Origin: Seison nebaliae
Lineage: Eukaryota; Rotifera; Pararotatoria; Seisonacea; Seisonidae
Reading direction: 5' to 3'
Assembly (NCBI GenBank): GCA_023231475.1
Contig: JALJEE010002349.1
Span: 62,001-126,000 of the forward strand
Length of the DNA: 64,000 nucleotides
Shown: positions 46,779-59,941 of the stretch, piece by piece
How the letters are laid out: the number at the start of each line of letters is the position of its first letter
Position numbering within the stretch: position 1 is the first letter of the stretch
Notes under the pieces: model-generated
The model's input: only the letters and a program-made list of their open reading frames with translations
Told to the model about the DNA's origin: nothing
Databases searched by the model: none
Position numbers and translations under genes: made by a program

Positions 46779-47649
46779 AAAAATTTAAAAATTCTATAAT
46801 ACATTTTCTGCATCTCTTACTAAATATGCGACTCATCATCTCCTAAAGATTTGCATATCTTTCTAATCTCTTAATTTATTTAACAATAAAAAAGTTTAAT
46901 TTCAGTTCTTCTAATTTCTAAAATGGAATATATACTTCACATATATGTGAACTTAATGTTAGTTATGATCTCTTATAAAAATCGTTGTAAATGATTCCAA
47001 AAATGAAGAATGGAAGAAATAAGAATATTTTCATTTTCAAATTAATTTGTTCATTCATTTCATGCCAATTAGTTTAGCGACTATGAAGCAGAATATAAAT
47101 ATGCTCAATTGATTAAATAAAGAAAATTGATATTCATCTTATCGTTATTATCATCATTGTCATTACTTATTTCATTTCCTTGAGAATGTCGATCTATATC
47201 AACCAAATTCTCAACGAATGATAATCATAACAATGACAGGAATGAAGATGTTGGATTAGAATATCATTTTTTTTTCAAATGTATACACCGGGGGAAGCAC
47301 TCTTCTGTTATTCTTAATAAAATTGTTATGATCATGATAATTGAGTTATTGTCCCTTTCACGGGAATGGAGAGAGGACAGATATAGATGAAGTGAATTAA
47401 TGGAATAAATTTCAATAGAAATAATTGTGTGTTGGTTGAAAAAAAATGGTGGAGCATGAAATTCTCTTGAAAGTGGTTTAGATAAAACTCGTAAAAAAAT
47501 GGAAATTGAAAGGAGGAAAGTAGAAATATTTAAAGAGGAATATGTGTGTGTTTGTGTGTGTTATGTGTTGTGTGTGGTATATAAAAGGAAACTATCACAT
47601 TTGGATATTGAAAAAAATTTGGGAGTTAGTAGAAATGTTGGAGAATGTG
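46779..47649. other. spacer between convergent peroxidase and GPCR genes
   Basis: Holds both 3' UTRs. A perfect 16-bp palindrome lies at 46936-46951 (TTCACATATATGTGAA), and a TG-rich tract at about 47542-47575. No coding frame seen. Confidence 0.5.
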
Positions 47650-49674
47650 TTAGAAATGACCGGCTGTACTTGGACGAATGTCATCGTTGATTCCGTATTG
47701 AGTCTCGTAGAATTTACTACGAATTGTCGTGTTAATCTTCCGACAACGACAGCAAAGTATCTCTTTGAAAGGCGTTCGAAAATCCCGATTAAATCTTGCA
47801 TAGATAATGGGATTGAAGAAAGAGTTGGAGTAGCCTAACCATAAGAAGATGGCGTCCAACAGTCTGGGAATTGGGTCGCGTTTGTATATGTCGAAATAGA
47901 TATATCTCACCAATTGACATATGAAGAATGGGAGCCAACATAGAATGAAGCAGCCCATAATGACACCGAGAGTGATCGTGGCTTTATGACTGGAGTGCGA
48001 CTGGGTGTTATTGATGGTACGACGACGTGCCATAAATGCGACGAAGGATTTCTTCTTCATCGGATTAAATACAACGGAAGTGAGACGAGGTGATGAGTTG
48101 AGCAAACGATAAATTGTACATCGACGATTGGTACGTTTCATGCGTTGTAGATTCTCTTCCGTCGAAGCACTATTGGGAATTTGGAGATGATTGTTATCGA
48201 ACGATTTCGAATAGAATGAATCCTTCAATTTCTTCTTCTCTAATGATGCTTCGTGAATCGTTTTCTCTATCGGATTGACGATTAAATATGCACTACCCGT
48301 AGCGTCCAATAATGTCGCACAAGCGCTATGGGAAGCAAGTACATGCATTGCACATTCGGGACATGCCGCAATGGACGAAGTAATACTATTCGTTTCGATT
48401 GATGACATTGGAGGAAGATTTATCTTATTACGATCTCGCATCGAATCGTTAAGATTACTTAACCGGAAAACAGCTTTATTCTCATCTTTCTCTCTTGTCG
48501 TCGATACTTCATCATTCGATCCGACAGAAATGAGAGAATTGGAGGGATCGATCGCTAAATAATTCTTTATTTCCATATTGGGATTGGGATTTCCATCATC
48601 ATTATTCGATAATCGATTCTCTTGTATCATCATCGAATTATTGTCTTTTTGACTATCATCTATCATCATATCTCGATTCTGAGACATGTTATCATTCGAT
48701 TGATTAAATACCACTAAATTATTGTCATTTGAAATTTCTTGATTGTCATTACTCAATTTACCTCGATTATTATCATCATCATCATTGTGATTTGTCAATA
48801 AACAACAACAGCAATATCGACAACAAGTATGAAGAATGTCGAGACATTTAGTCGTAAATTTCCTTTTAACGGGCTCAATTTCCACACCAGAACTATTCGC
48901 TTCGCTCAAATAGATGTTTTTAGCAGCCATAAAAATTTTAACATAAACAATAATAAGAATGATGAGAGGAACGTAGAATGAGAATGCAATTGCACATAAT
49001 TGATAAGTTAGATGTGTCGAATATCCACAATATTTGGGTAGGAATTTCGATGGTTTCCCATGCCACACTAAGAGTGGTGGAGAAATGACACAAGCACTCA
49101 AGAACCAGACTCCTAATATCATTCCTAACATCAATTTCGGCGTTCTCTTCGCTACGTAGCGGAAAGGCTTAGTAATTACGAAATATCTATCCACCGAAAT
49201 CACTACTAGATTCAGAATGGAGGCCGTACAAAGTAGTACATCGCCAGAAATCCAGATATCGCATAACAAAGCGCCTAAATTCCATTGACGATTGTTCAAT
49301 TCATGATATGTCGTCAAAGGCATAACAATCACTCCGACGAATAGGTCACTGATCGCCAGGCTGACAATGAGATAATTGGATGGAATTCGTAATTTCTTCA
49401 CAATTGCCACGGCGAATATGACGAGGAAATTCCCACAGATCGTTGCGAGCATCATCATGAGACAAATGATGCCAATGAATATTTGAATGGTGACACTGAG
49501 CTGATTTGCTTGAGGATTGACCACCATCGATTTTGTGGTGAAGGTTGACGAAGATAATTGATGGAGAGCATCATCGTCTTGAAATAGTGTTCGATTATTA
49601 AATTGGTGTTGATGTTGCTGCGATTGATATTGAGATATTTGGTTAGGAAGTAGAGAACGAAAATAAGAGGCCAT
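47650..49674 (-). CDS. aminergic GPCR, serotonin-receptor-like
   Basis: A single minus-strand exon of 674 residues with seven transmembrane helices. Key residues: NYLIVSLAISDLFVG (TM2 Asp), ISGDVLLCTASILNLVVIS (TM3 with amine-binding Asp), DRYFVITKPFRY (DRY), LSACVISPPLLVW (TM4), FILCWLPFFICQL (TM6 CWLPFF) and FFNPIIYARF (NPxxY). The third intracellular loop is ~300 residues, Asn/Asp-rich, typical of Gi-type amine receptors. The tail has a palmitoylation-like ILCCRCRK. TM3-TM4 (CTASILNL, KRTPKLML) is closest in memory to invertebrate 5-HT1/5-HT7-type receptors; dopamine or octopamine specificity cannot be excluded. Start chosen at the first ATG before an N-glycosylation-like NNRT. Confidence 0.85.
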   Translation of the reverse strand: MASYFRSLLPNQISQYQSQQHQHQFNNRTLFQDDDALHQLSSSTFTTKSMVVNPQANQLSVTIQIFIGIICLMMMLATICGNFLVIFAVAIVKKLRIPSNYLIVSLAISDLFVGVIVMPLTTYHELNNRQWNLGALLCDIWISGDVLLCTASILNLVVISVDRYFVITKPFRYVAKRTPKLMLGMILGVWFLSACVISPPLLVWHGKPSKFLPKYCGYSTHLTYQLCAIAFSFYVPLIILIIVYVKIFMAAKNIYLSEANSSGVEIEPVKRKFTTKCLDILHTCCRYCCCCLLTNHNDDDDNNRGKLSNDNQEISNDNNLVVFNQSNDNMSQNRDMMIDDSQKDNNSMMIQENRLSNNDDGNPNPNMEIKNYLAIDPSNSLISVGSNDEVSTTREKDENKAVFRLSNLNDSMRDRNKINLPPMSSIETNSITSSIAACPECAMHVLASHSACATLLDATGSAYLIVNPIEKTIHEASLEKKKLKDSFYSKSFDNNHLQIPNSASTEENLQRMKRTNRRCTIYRLLNSSPRLTSVVFNPMKKKSFVAFMARRRTINNTQSHSSHKATITLGVIMGCFILCWLPFFICQLVRYIYFDIYKRDPIPRLLDAIFLWLGYSNSFFNPIIYARFNRDFRTPFKEILCCRCRKINTTIRSKFYETQYGINDDIRPSTAGHF

Positions 49675-52600
49675 CCAACTGACTCCAATAAAAAATTGTT
49701 TCTTCTCGGAGGATTGTTAGTTATTTGAAATGGTTCGATAATTGGTCGCCTCTTCGATCTTTTTCTGCATATGATTGCCTGTTCATTTATGGCGATTTAT
49801 GAAAGAGGATTTCATTCATCATGTGAAATATTAAATAGGAATTAATGTTACTTTGATGTTCATTCTACAATTTCCTTTAAGTTCGAACTTCTGCTTATAA
49901 AAAGAAATGGAATGAATTGGATGAAATAAAATGGAATATTATTCAATTTCAATCAGACCATCCATCATAAACAAAAACGACGATATACGACAATGCCTCA
50001 CACTCGTACTCGTACATGTACTCGATATTCATTAGTTATAGTAAGATGTCATGCAATTTGCGTTGGAGCAGAAATACAATCTGTCGTAATAATTTGAGAT
50101 TGAGCGAGAAGTTTTGAGGAAACTTTTTATCGGAACGAAAATCCAGTTTCAGGAACTTGACGAAAACCGAGTAATGAATTCCTAATGGAATTAATTCTTA
50201 AATAATTCTATCCTAATTGTGATCATATTCAACTGCGAATGTCGAACGCCGGAAACATGTTGATTGGAAGAGATTAGGATAGTCTCTTAAGTCGAGAACA
50301 TTAGTTTGGGGGGAGACAAAGGAGGAAGATAAGCTTGACAGAATGATTGGCTATCTGTGAGCTGAGGAGGAGAAAAACAATAGAAATTAGACGAACATCG
50401 TAACTCATCAAAATAAAATGCAAATAGAATAAACTGATAATGAAGAAACAATGTTGAGTCATTTGTTTCTCTCATTTATGCAAATAATGGCGGAGTAGTC
50501 GAAGAATGAAAATTAAGTAGAGCGAAATATATATGTATGTATATTTGGGAGAAGGATGAACAGTGTTGTGAAGGGGGAGAACGAATAAAACGATAAACAG
50601 ATTCTCATGTCGATTATAGGTCGATATTGTTCTCCATCTATCATCTTTATCTTTTCAGTTCAATTGAATAGGAAGCAAAGGAAGAAATGGATAGGAAATG
50701 ATGAATATAGAAAGATGAAAAGAAGATGCTCACTTCTTTCTCAAAAGAAAATGCTGCAATTAAGCGCAGTAAAAAGGAATGGGAACGAAATTATTGAAAG
50801 AGACGATTATCGACTGACAATGACCATTATTATACTTCATGATTATCATTTGCAATTATTTCTTTCATAAATTTGCTTCACTAATTCTTTTTTCTGAAGC
50901 TAATGATCTGTCATTATTCAATGCATGCATTCTCCGCTTCTCCATCTGACCGACTAGAAGAGATTGCTCGTTAACTTCTAATAACATATAATAATAATAA
51001 CAACAACAACAAGAATAATATTCGTCTAAGATTGATTTCTTTTAAAATGCTCATCATCTTCCTCCAATACTAATTCCACACAACTTATTTTCTACAATCA
51101 ATTCCGTCTCAAATTCTACTCTTATATCCATTCATCCATCAATCCATCAACATCCGTCTGCACATTACTCCAAATCCTCCCCTTGTTCAAGTTCCATTAC
51201 ATAATGCAAACATGAACATTTCAGTTATCGATTCACTCTTCTCCACATCATCATCATTATCATCATCTCATTGAAATCAGAAACTCTTCAAGAACTTTAA
51301 AGGAGATAATCGTAATCGACATCTCATGTTTGTTTATAAAGTTCTCGAGTCACTACCTTCTTCTTAATAATATTCAACCGATCCTGATACTGTCTGCACA
51401 AACATCATTAAAATCGGAAATTATTGATTATCGAACATGAAAACGCTTTCGTAACTGCCTAAAATACATTAATCCTTAACATTCACATAAACATTCCATC
51501 ACTAAATCTGGGTAGACAAGAAACTTCCGAGATAGATGATATTCAGTTGAACGACTAATTAAAGAAAGCTAATTCTCATACTAACTACAAAGAGACCTAA
51601 TCATCGAGTGAACATTATTATCTCTAATGTTATTAATACCCCAAATAATATTATTATTAATTTCGTCAATAATTTCTACAGAAAAACAAAAATTAAAATT
51701 CCCATTTTACTTACGATCAGTGATCGTCGATCACAAAGTTAATATCGTTTCAAGTTGAATTAAAAATGAGAGAAAAATAATTTTCTCCAGTTGACATATA
51801 TATGTCAAGGAAAATTAAGTACTTAATTTTCAATTAAATTTCATCTTGTTAACATCATGAATATAGCGAATTCGAAAAGTCGAAAATTGACTAGTGAATT
51901 TTTTTGGTTCAGAGAATAAAAGAGAAAATAATGTCTTCATATTTCGTCTATGAAATGTTGATGTTCAATATGATACAATTCTGCTCATTCATTCATTTCA
52001 CTTATTCAATAATTATCAGATGAATATGAATTTAATTGTAGCTTTATTCCTCCCAACTATCAATCCACATCGTCCAACATATTATTCTTTCATTAGACAC
52101 AAAATGATCATTTCATTTCGACGTTTTGTACTCCAAAAAAATTAAGATTCTTCACATATCCATTAATTCGTTCTCTACATAAACATTAAAATACTGAAAT
52201 TACGTTCACTTCGTTAGCATCAATGGCATCAAATAATCGTTCATTCCACTCTTATATCAAATTCTCCATTGTGACTTATATGAAAGACGTATTATTTGCA
52301 GGATAAACGTCAAAGGATAATAAAATTAATAACATTGTCTTGTTAGGTTAATAATATTTGTTATGATGGTTTTAATGAGAGGTTATATGGTTCCCAAAAG
52401 AAAACAATCATGAGAAATGAACAAGATATGAACATGAATTATCGTGGAAATTTAAGAAAATTTCAATGTTCAACATTGACTTGAGCATTTCCGATGGATG
52501 AGAACGAGATATGTCTATCAGTCCGGTAGTATATCATTCACTTCGTTGTACATGCACTAAGAGAGTTGTGTTGTTCGTTAACATAAATCATATTTAAATT

Positions 52601-55600
52601 CTCATTATTCCCGAATCGAATGAAGGAAAGGCGTTTAAAGACATCTCTTTATCGTTTCATGATCATCAACGTTATCATCGCCAGCAGCAATAGCAGCAGT
52701 ATAGACGTCTTAGAAAAACTATAAAAATAAAAGAAAATTTCGAATAATTTTTCTTCTTTGTTCTCATTCATCTTATAACATTCCATAAAATATAATTTTC
52801 TTTCATTTTCAAAAAAATGTTATTGAAAAATTGAAAAAAAATGTGAATTCCTTAAAGAAAATAGGAATGCATTAAAAAGATTATACAACAACATTTATGA
52901 TAGATAATCCATCATTAATCAAGATAAACGTAGAGATAAACAAAACAAGAGAAATAGTTAAGAGGGAAATATGAGTTGAAAGAGAATTACAATCCGTAAT
53001 ATTATTTAAAAAATGATTAAATGATAAACTATTCGATATGGATGGAACGATTTGATAATCCTCTTCTGTTCGAAACACAGTACGATCGCTGCATTTGTCG
53101 TTATTGTCCTTTAGCAATAGCAATTTGAATGTATGTTCGTGGAAGAGGTATGCGCAAATTTCGTCTGCCACCAAGAAGAAGAGAACCTCATTCGCAGAAG
53201 GAAAAAGGTAATAATTTAATTAGAAAATCTTGAAAATTCGCCTGAATGAACAAAAATGAATCCAATATCTACTTAATACTTCAATTATAAATCTAGCCAA
53301 AATACATGTGCACAGCTCTCATCAGTTAAATTCGAGTTTTATATTCTTCTTTAATTAAATTTCAAACTTCATTATTTTGATGACATTTCACCAATATCGG
53401 ATGTAAATGGAATTTATGTAAATCATCGTCACAAGAATCTCATCTTATTATTAACCGTATTGTTATTAGATAATCATTCGTTTCCATTTATCAATTTATT
53501 ATGATTTCAAAAAAGATCACTAGAGGTGAAAAAAAAAATATTATTATCTTTCATCGAAAACAAACGATACGTATAAAAATAATATTGGTAATTTCAATTG
53601 TAGACGACTGTCTACGATGAGTTTCTGTCTCGAAAGTTCGCACCATATGTAAAAACAATAATTAGGTAACATAATTTATGCGATATTTGTCTTATATATT
53701 TTACTTTTTTGTTCTTATAAATAATTATTGATAATAAAGGAATTCATTCATTTAGTTTCCTTAATTGTGGAAAAGTGCACATTTTAATTTTGAAAGTTTT
53801 TCAAGAAAACCAATATTTATTGGGTAATTTATTATAGGATTTTCCAATAGGATATTCGAATTCAGAATAACATTATGAATAATGGATTTGAATTTCTAAA
53901 CTGTTTTCTTAATATTAAGTGGGAAATCAATAAATAAAATGTTTCTATAATTACATAAGTATTCGATAATAAATAGTTTATATGAATTATACATTCGGAT
54001 AAGAGTTCCGATGAATATAAACTATTTAATTGATGATGAATAGTATTACCCCTGAACAGTTGCTTTAACTTCAGTACGTGGTAGGAGGAAATAATAAGTA
54101 AAATAAAAATAATTGAAAAATAAAAACATTATTATTATTTTTCGAAACATTCACCATATTATGTGATAATAATATGATGTAGATTTAATGAAGAAAATGA
54201 TAAATGGTTTATGAGTTGTAATACAATCTTATAAGAAAATAGTCTATTCTTTTATGTTCTTCCATTGCCAATACTATTCTCCGTTCCATTCCTACATTTT
54301 CTTCTTATTTATGTTACAGATTGATGGAGACACTTTTCTTCATTCTCTAAAAATCTTCTTCTTCGCATGCACAAAACTCATACACATGCGCTGAAAAAGC
54401 CTAGCCATTGACATATGTTGTTGTGTTAAGATCTTTATTAGGGAAAACAATCAGGACAGCCGAATTGCTAAATAAGAATACAGACATCATTCAACCAAGC
54501 TCATGTGTCAAGAAGTCAAAAGGTTTATCGATCATTCCAAAAGAGAGAGACGGTGTAGGAGAGAATTGTAAAATTAAACGTTGAAATTTCAGAAAAAGGT
54601 TTTCATCCGTCAAATGGTGGAAAATAGTTATTCCAATCGTCTTACCAATTTACGCAATTGCTATTATGCGCAAAACTAAATGTTGAAACTGACGACGATT
54701 ATGAATATAGGATACACGACAACGTCATTTTCTTTGTAGAGCTCATAATTAATAAAGCACACTCTCCCACCTCCTCCGATGACGACCAAACAAACAACTT
54801 GGGCGAAGTTTTTTTTCAAAATTCGGTCTTCATTAAAATTCATGTTTTATTATTAGAGAAATGGTGAAAATATTACCTCGTCTTTTCATGCAGAGCTCGT
54901 GAGACGGAATGTAATTGTTGGAGGAAAAAATTGAGTAAAATATTGGATAATAAAACGGAGGTGATATCAGTTGAATGAAGCGAAGGTAAGTGGTAATGTG
55001 TGATTATGTGAAAGTTCAATATAAAAAGAAATTGGATAAAAAATCTATAAGTTTCTACTCCTGCCTCTCTGTCGATGTAGCGAGTGGATCAATAAATAGT
55101 TTTATTAGGTCGCTGCACTCATGCCTAAATTCAATCACTTTACTTCCATAAGAATTACGTCGACAATTGGCGTAAAAACAGATATGGAACATAAATTCGA
55201 ATGTTAAATCCTTTCAGATATTCATCAATTGCTAACACATATACTCACATGATTATTCTCTAATTGTCGTGCAGATAAGAAAGATGAGATATTAGAATGG
55301 AAGAAATATAGAGTGATCATATGAGAATGGAATAGATTTGGTGTTTTATTTATTACAACCGATACTTGTCCTTCTAAAAACTAGTCAAAATTGCCGTTAT
55401 TTTCTTATACATCATCGTCTAACAATGTGAAGAGTGAAGATGTTGTACGAAGTTTTGCAGATGATAAATATTATCCGTCTTCCCTTTAGAGATGATCCGT
55501 CATACATTTAAATTACTTACTATATTTTCGTGTTGCATGAAACGAATATTAACTTCACGCTTCAATTTGCATCTGTATCCGATATAAGTCGGAGCATATA

Positions 55601-57940
55601 ATTACCTCATTCAATAATTCAATCTACTTCTCCGTTTCTTCGATTATTGAATGAGAGCAACATCCATCCAAATATATTTATTTGTTGCGATAATTTAATT
55701 CAATTTATCTGGATCTATTCCCTATTTGAGTGGGGGAGAATAAAACTTCACTAATCCTCATTTAATGGAGTAATAATTAATAACATACTCTATATTTATT
55801 CTATTACACATCAACCATCATGACAACTCTCCTAACTAATTGTGACATTAGAGAGAATGGAGATGTTGATGCAAATATTCTGGAAAAAGGTGGAAGATGT
55901 AGCAGATGCCACCAACAATGGAAAATGTCAATATAATAAATAATCATATTCAAAACAACGGAATGAACACAATCGAAAATTGCCATATCTTAACACAGCG
56001 ACAACACGATAAACATTCACTAATCATTATGTTCCAATTGAAGTGCATATTAGAAGAAATATCATGCAATTATTTTACTTCCAATAAAAATAACTTCACA
56101 ATTTCAACGAGCACTTTCAACACCTGAGAGCACGATATTTCCATCCAATATCATTATTAAATGATTATAATATCGAAATGTCTTTTCGGATATTTGAACC
56201 AACCAAAAATTTCCCCAAAATCAATTTTTATTATGCTTATAGTGAAAAAGTTTATTAAGGAGACCTCTCAAAATCTGGTTGTGGGAATTGGAAAATCAAA
56301 ATTATTCAACTGATAATTAAATAATCACAAATTAAATTATTAGAATTTTATGATTAAACTTAAATTTACTTATTGACCTAAAGCAGAATTTCAATCAATT
56401 CACTCACAAGATGTGTCAAGTGTACATGAGAATTTGATGATTATATAGTTACTATTTTGTAGTTAGTAGCCACAGATATTTATCTCGTGAAATATCAACA
56501 AAATGGAAATAATTTCCTCTAACGACGACGACAAATTATGATTCATGAAAATCGGTGTCAGAGAAATGCATAGAAGAAGTGTGACAGTATTCATAATGTA
56601 TCGAAGTGAGAAGGTATGATTTTCACATTGATCATTCGTTGACTTTTCATTATGAGCTCAATTGAATATTAATCGAATAAATCTCCCAAAGCAGCAGAGG
56701 AAACAGAAGAAACGAAATAAGAAGAACCGTTATCCCTTATTAGAGAGAACACTAGTAGAAAAACAACATAACATCGTGCGAATAACAGCATATTGGACAT
56801 CGAACAGAATATTTAATTCCGATTCTCTTATCATAATACTGGTACTTTATTCTGTCCATGCACATCATATCCACTATATCACACTATAGCATATGTATGA
56901 AGAATGTTGTTGAAATTGTAAAAGAAAAGAAGGAGCAGGAAGGAAGTTATTCATAGAACTGATTAGACATATACAGAACCATCAAATATCGATGGCAGAA
57001 ATGCGAGATAGTTTTTTTAAGGACATTACACTATGTCTAAATCGACATCAAATGTTCATGAATCGTATAACAAAAAATTCTTTTCATACCTGATTTGAAT
57101 AGATATAGATTTTAAAATTTTTCTTACATAACATTCGTCTATAACTAATTAGCAATATTGATTTCCGTCATACGGAAGGAATAAATCATCGTACAGTCAT
57201 CATTCATTCATTTTTCCCGCATCACAACCTTTGTTCACCTACTCTCTCATATCCGCATCACACACCATTGTTGATGGTGACAAGTTACGTTGGGAGTGGA
57301 CGAACATATATACGTAATGGTAGCACGATACTCTCATAATTGTCTCACTATTCTCTACTATGATGCAAACCATTAATGAAAGAGCTCGAATCATAATACT
57401 TCCATTTGACTCGGAGGAAATATGTTAACAGTCAAAATTAACATTTCTTTTAGCAGTTTCAAAACTTAATTAAAAATCCAATCTCACATTCATGAGACTG
57501 TAAAGGAAAATGCAGGTCGATTAGAATAATCGACTTCTCCAAATTGCAGGTAATCTTATTCGGTTGGGACTTCTAATAAATTATCCCCCTAATTTCTTCG
57601 AGTAACATTAAATTTTATCGGATTCTGATTTTGTTACAAGAAGGAAATACACATGCATAAGAAGAAATGATCGTTATCAACTTTCCGACCTTTTACTTTG
57701 CAATATTAACACTTATAATTGAAAAGCAAAGAGAAATCCATGTGGATTGAACTTCATCCGATCATCTAACGGAAAAGGTAATAAAAAATCTCTCTTCACA
57801 TTCCACCATCTTCTTAGTCAACACAACAACGTTATTATTATTTTGTCGATAATCTTTAAATTATTTCCGGTTCACTAAAATCCGTTCCGAGAAGAGAACT
57901 TATCAGTGAAATTAAGATCATTTTTCCCACCATTTCTCGT
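49675..57940. other. 8.3 kb gene-poor region
   Basis: By far the longest stretch here without a supported gene. It contains short ORFs, a perfect 18-bp palindrome at 51791-51808 (TTGACATATATATGTCAA), and AAC/AAT and CAT trinucleotide patches. A possible minus-strand terminal exon is listed separately at 52881-53174. It may hold the 5' UTR, enhancers or distant exons of the GPCR, or introns of an unrecognised gene. Confidence 0.4.
52881..53174 (-). CDS. candidate terminal exon with hydrophobic C-terminus
   Basis: A minus-strand open frame of ~97 residues: VADEICAYLFHEHTFKLLLL, then KCSDRTVFRTEEDYQIVP, a polar stretch with two N-glycosylation-like sites, and a C-terminal hydrophobic run (ISLLTISLVLFISTFILI). 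That order would suit the last exon of a GPI-anchored or tail-anchored surface protein. The first residue is read from GTG and an acceptor is only weakly suggested near 53195. No upstream exon identified. Confidence 0.25.
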   Translation of the reverse strand: MVADEICAYLFHEHTFKLLLLKDNNDKCSDRTVFRTEEDYQIVPSISNSLSFNHFLNNITDCNSLSTHISLLTISLVLFISTFILINDGLSIINVVV

Positions 57941-59790
57941 ATGAGAGAACTGTCGCGAACAATGAGCACTTCAATTATTCCTCGTTCAAGTCTCTCATCT
58001 AATCGGAAGATAATCAGCAGACCGTCAATCATTCCATTAAGCTCTAATTCTTCCAATCCGAAGAATCAACAAACGAACATCTATCACGTGAAGGATAGTC
58101 GACTCATTCAAACGTTTTGGCAGACGAAATCCAAATTAGTCTCCAGTGTCGCCATCCGACTGCGTAACATTTGTGAAAAGAATCGGAACGAAGAAAAGGT
58201 TATTAAACATTTTACGTAGTAGTTGAAGATCATCATCTCATAATAGCATCAGTTGATTATAGAAAGATTTAAATTCTGCGTCAATCGCGTAATATTAGCA
58301 TTACGTTCAGCTACATATCTTTGTCGTCGATATCGTATTCTGGACACTTCGACACCACATCAGATGGAAGAGAAAGTGATGGAAGATAAAGTCGTTTCAC
58401 AACAATTTAATTTCAATTTGAATTATTATAAGAGAAGTAAAGAAGTTAGAAAGTTGTGGGAAATGAATTTTAATAAAATGATGGACAGAAAGCACTCTCG
58501 CCTATGATTGTGGAGATATTAAGGAAGCCTATCTCCCAAAGAACTGATCAGAAGAAGAAAATTGCAATTTATGGATTAACGTCCTATATGAATTCGTTCG
58601 GAAAATTCTCGTTTGATATTCAACGATATATAGTCACTTTCGGTTATTATGTTCACTATCAACAACGACGAATATTATATCGGAAATATCAACGGCCTCT
58701 CTATTTTTATTATATTCTCAAGGGAAATGGTTACAATATTTTCTATCATAGTAATTTTTCCTAAGAATTATAAAATTGTCTTCTCATTTCACAATTGATG
58801 GGAATTTAGTGGAAATTATAGATGTAAAATTTGATAAAGAAACGAATAGGAAAGAAAAAATTTTCAAACAATTATTTCGACGAGGTGATTGTTTTGGAGT
58901 TAAATTTATTTTCATCCGAAATCTCATTCATTCTCTTAACGACGATTCGTCCCATAATTTTCTCGGTGGCAACTCAATTGGAAAAAAAGGAAACTGATTT
59001 AATTTACAATCGACCACGATCCTTCTCCACCATCGTCGATAAAGATACAATTCTTTTAGTTATCGATTACGACACATATATCCCTTTCATAACTAATTTG
59101 AAAGAAGATATTCATTATAAATCATTCGTCGATTATTTCCACCAAAATGATATTTCAATCGATCGGAAAATCTTCGATCGGAAAGAATGTTGTTTCTCAT
59201 CGTATTTCAGGTGAGTTATAGAATTGGGGAATAATTTACACATATGTTTTCAGGAACAAACAACTCATTTGGAAGCCGAATGACCAAACACGATTTCTCT
59301 ATTTCATAAAGAACGGGAAATGCTTGATATATAAGAAGATAAACTTTAATAAATCTTCCGTCATTCTGACGATAGGACAATTAGGAAAAAATTCATTAAT
59401 TGTTAATACTTATTTTGAATGTGCATATACTTTGCATCATTAATGCACATATTAGATTCCGCATCAACATAAGGATATTTGGATGGAATCGAACGGGACG
59501 GAATGTCTGTTGTTGGACTACGAAGAAGTGAGGAAAGATTTGAATATGAAAACAATCGAAAAAATAGAATCATTAGTTAGTATATGTTATTTATCGTTTG
59601 ATATGTATCATTATATTTTATAAATTAACTTGTCAATGATACATGACAGTTCATCCACATTCCCAATGATGATACACTAATCAACCGATATGTTATCGAC
59701 ATGAAATGGAAGGAATACAAACGAGAATTATTATATGAAACAGTTAAAAAACGACACTCGTTGAAACAGTTAAGAGACAAAGTTTATTGA
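57941..59790 (+). CDS. CNBD2: CNBD2-like cyclic-nucleotide-binding protein
   Basis: Eight exons (57941-58198, 58253-58444, 58489-58750, 58810-58898, 58990-59210, 59254-59401, 59474-59575, 59650-59790) join in phase to about 470 residues. A basic Ser-rich N-terminus leads into VNRVILALRSATYLCRRYR. Then comes a cyclic-nucleotide-binding domain: YFYYILKGNGYNIF, FRRGDCFGETDLI with NRPRSFSTIV as phosphate-binding cassette, and TILLVIDYDTYIPF. A second, weaker domain follows (RFLYFIKNGKCLIYKK, ECLLLDYEEVRKDL). The C-terminus FIHIPNDDTLINRYVIDMKW matches the CNBD2 family tail. In mammals this family is cAMP-binding and needed for sperm. Both the PBC Glu and Arg are kept, so ligand binding is plausible. 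Confidence 0.78.
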
Positions 59791-59941
59791 AACAATTCAA
59801 TCTAAATTAATTTCTTCTCGTTATTGTTGTTGTTGTTATTGTAAATAAATGAACATATAAAAAGAAAGGATATTGGAGGGAAGGAAAAGGAAATATATTT
59901 CTCAATTTTATTCTCTGCTGATAAAATTTGTAGTTGGGGGA

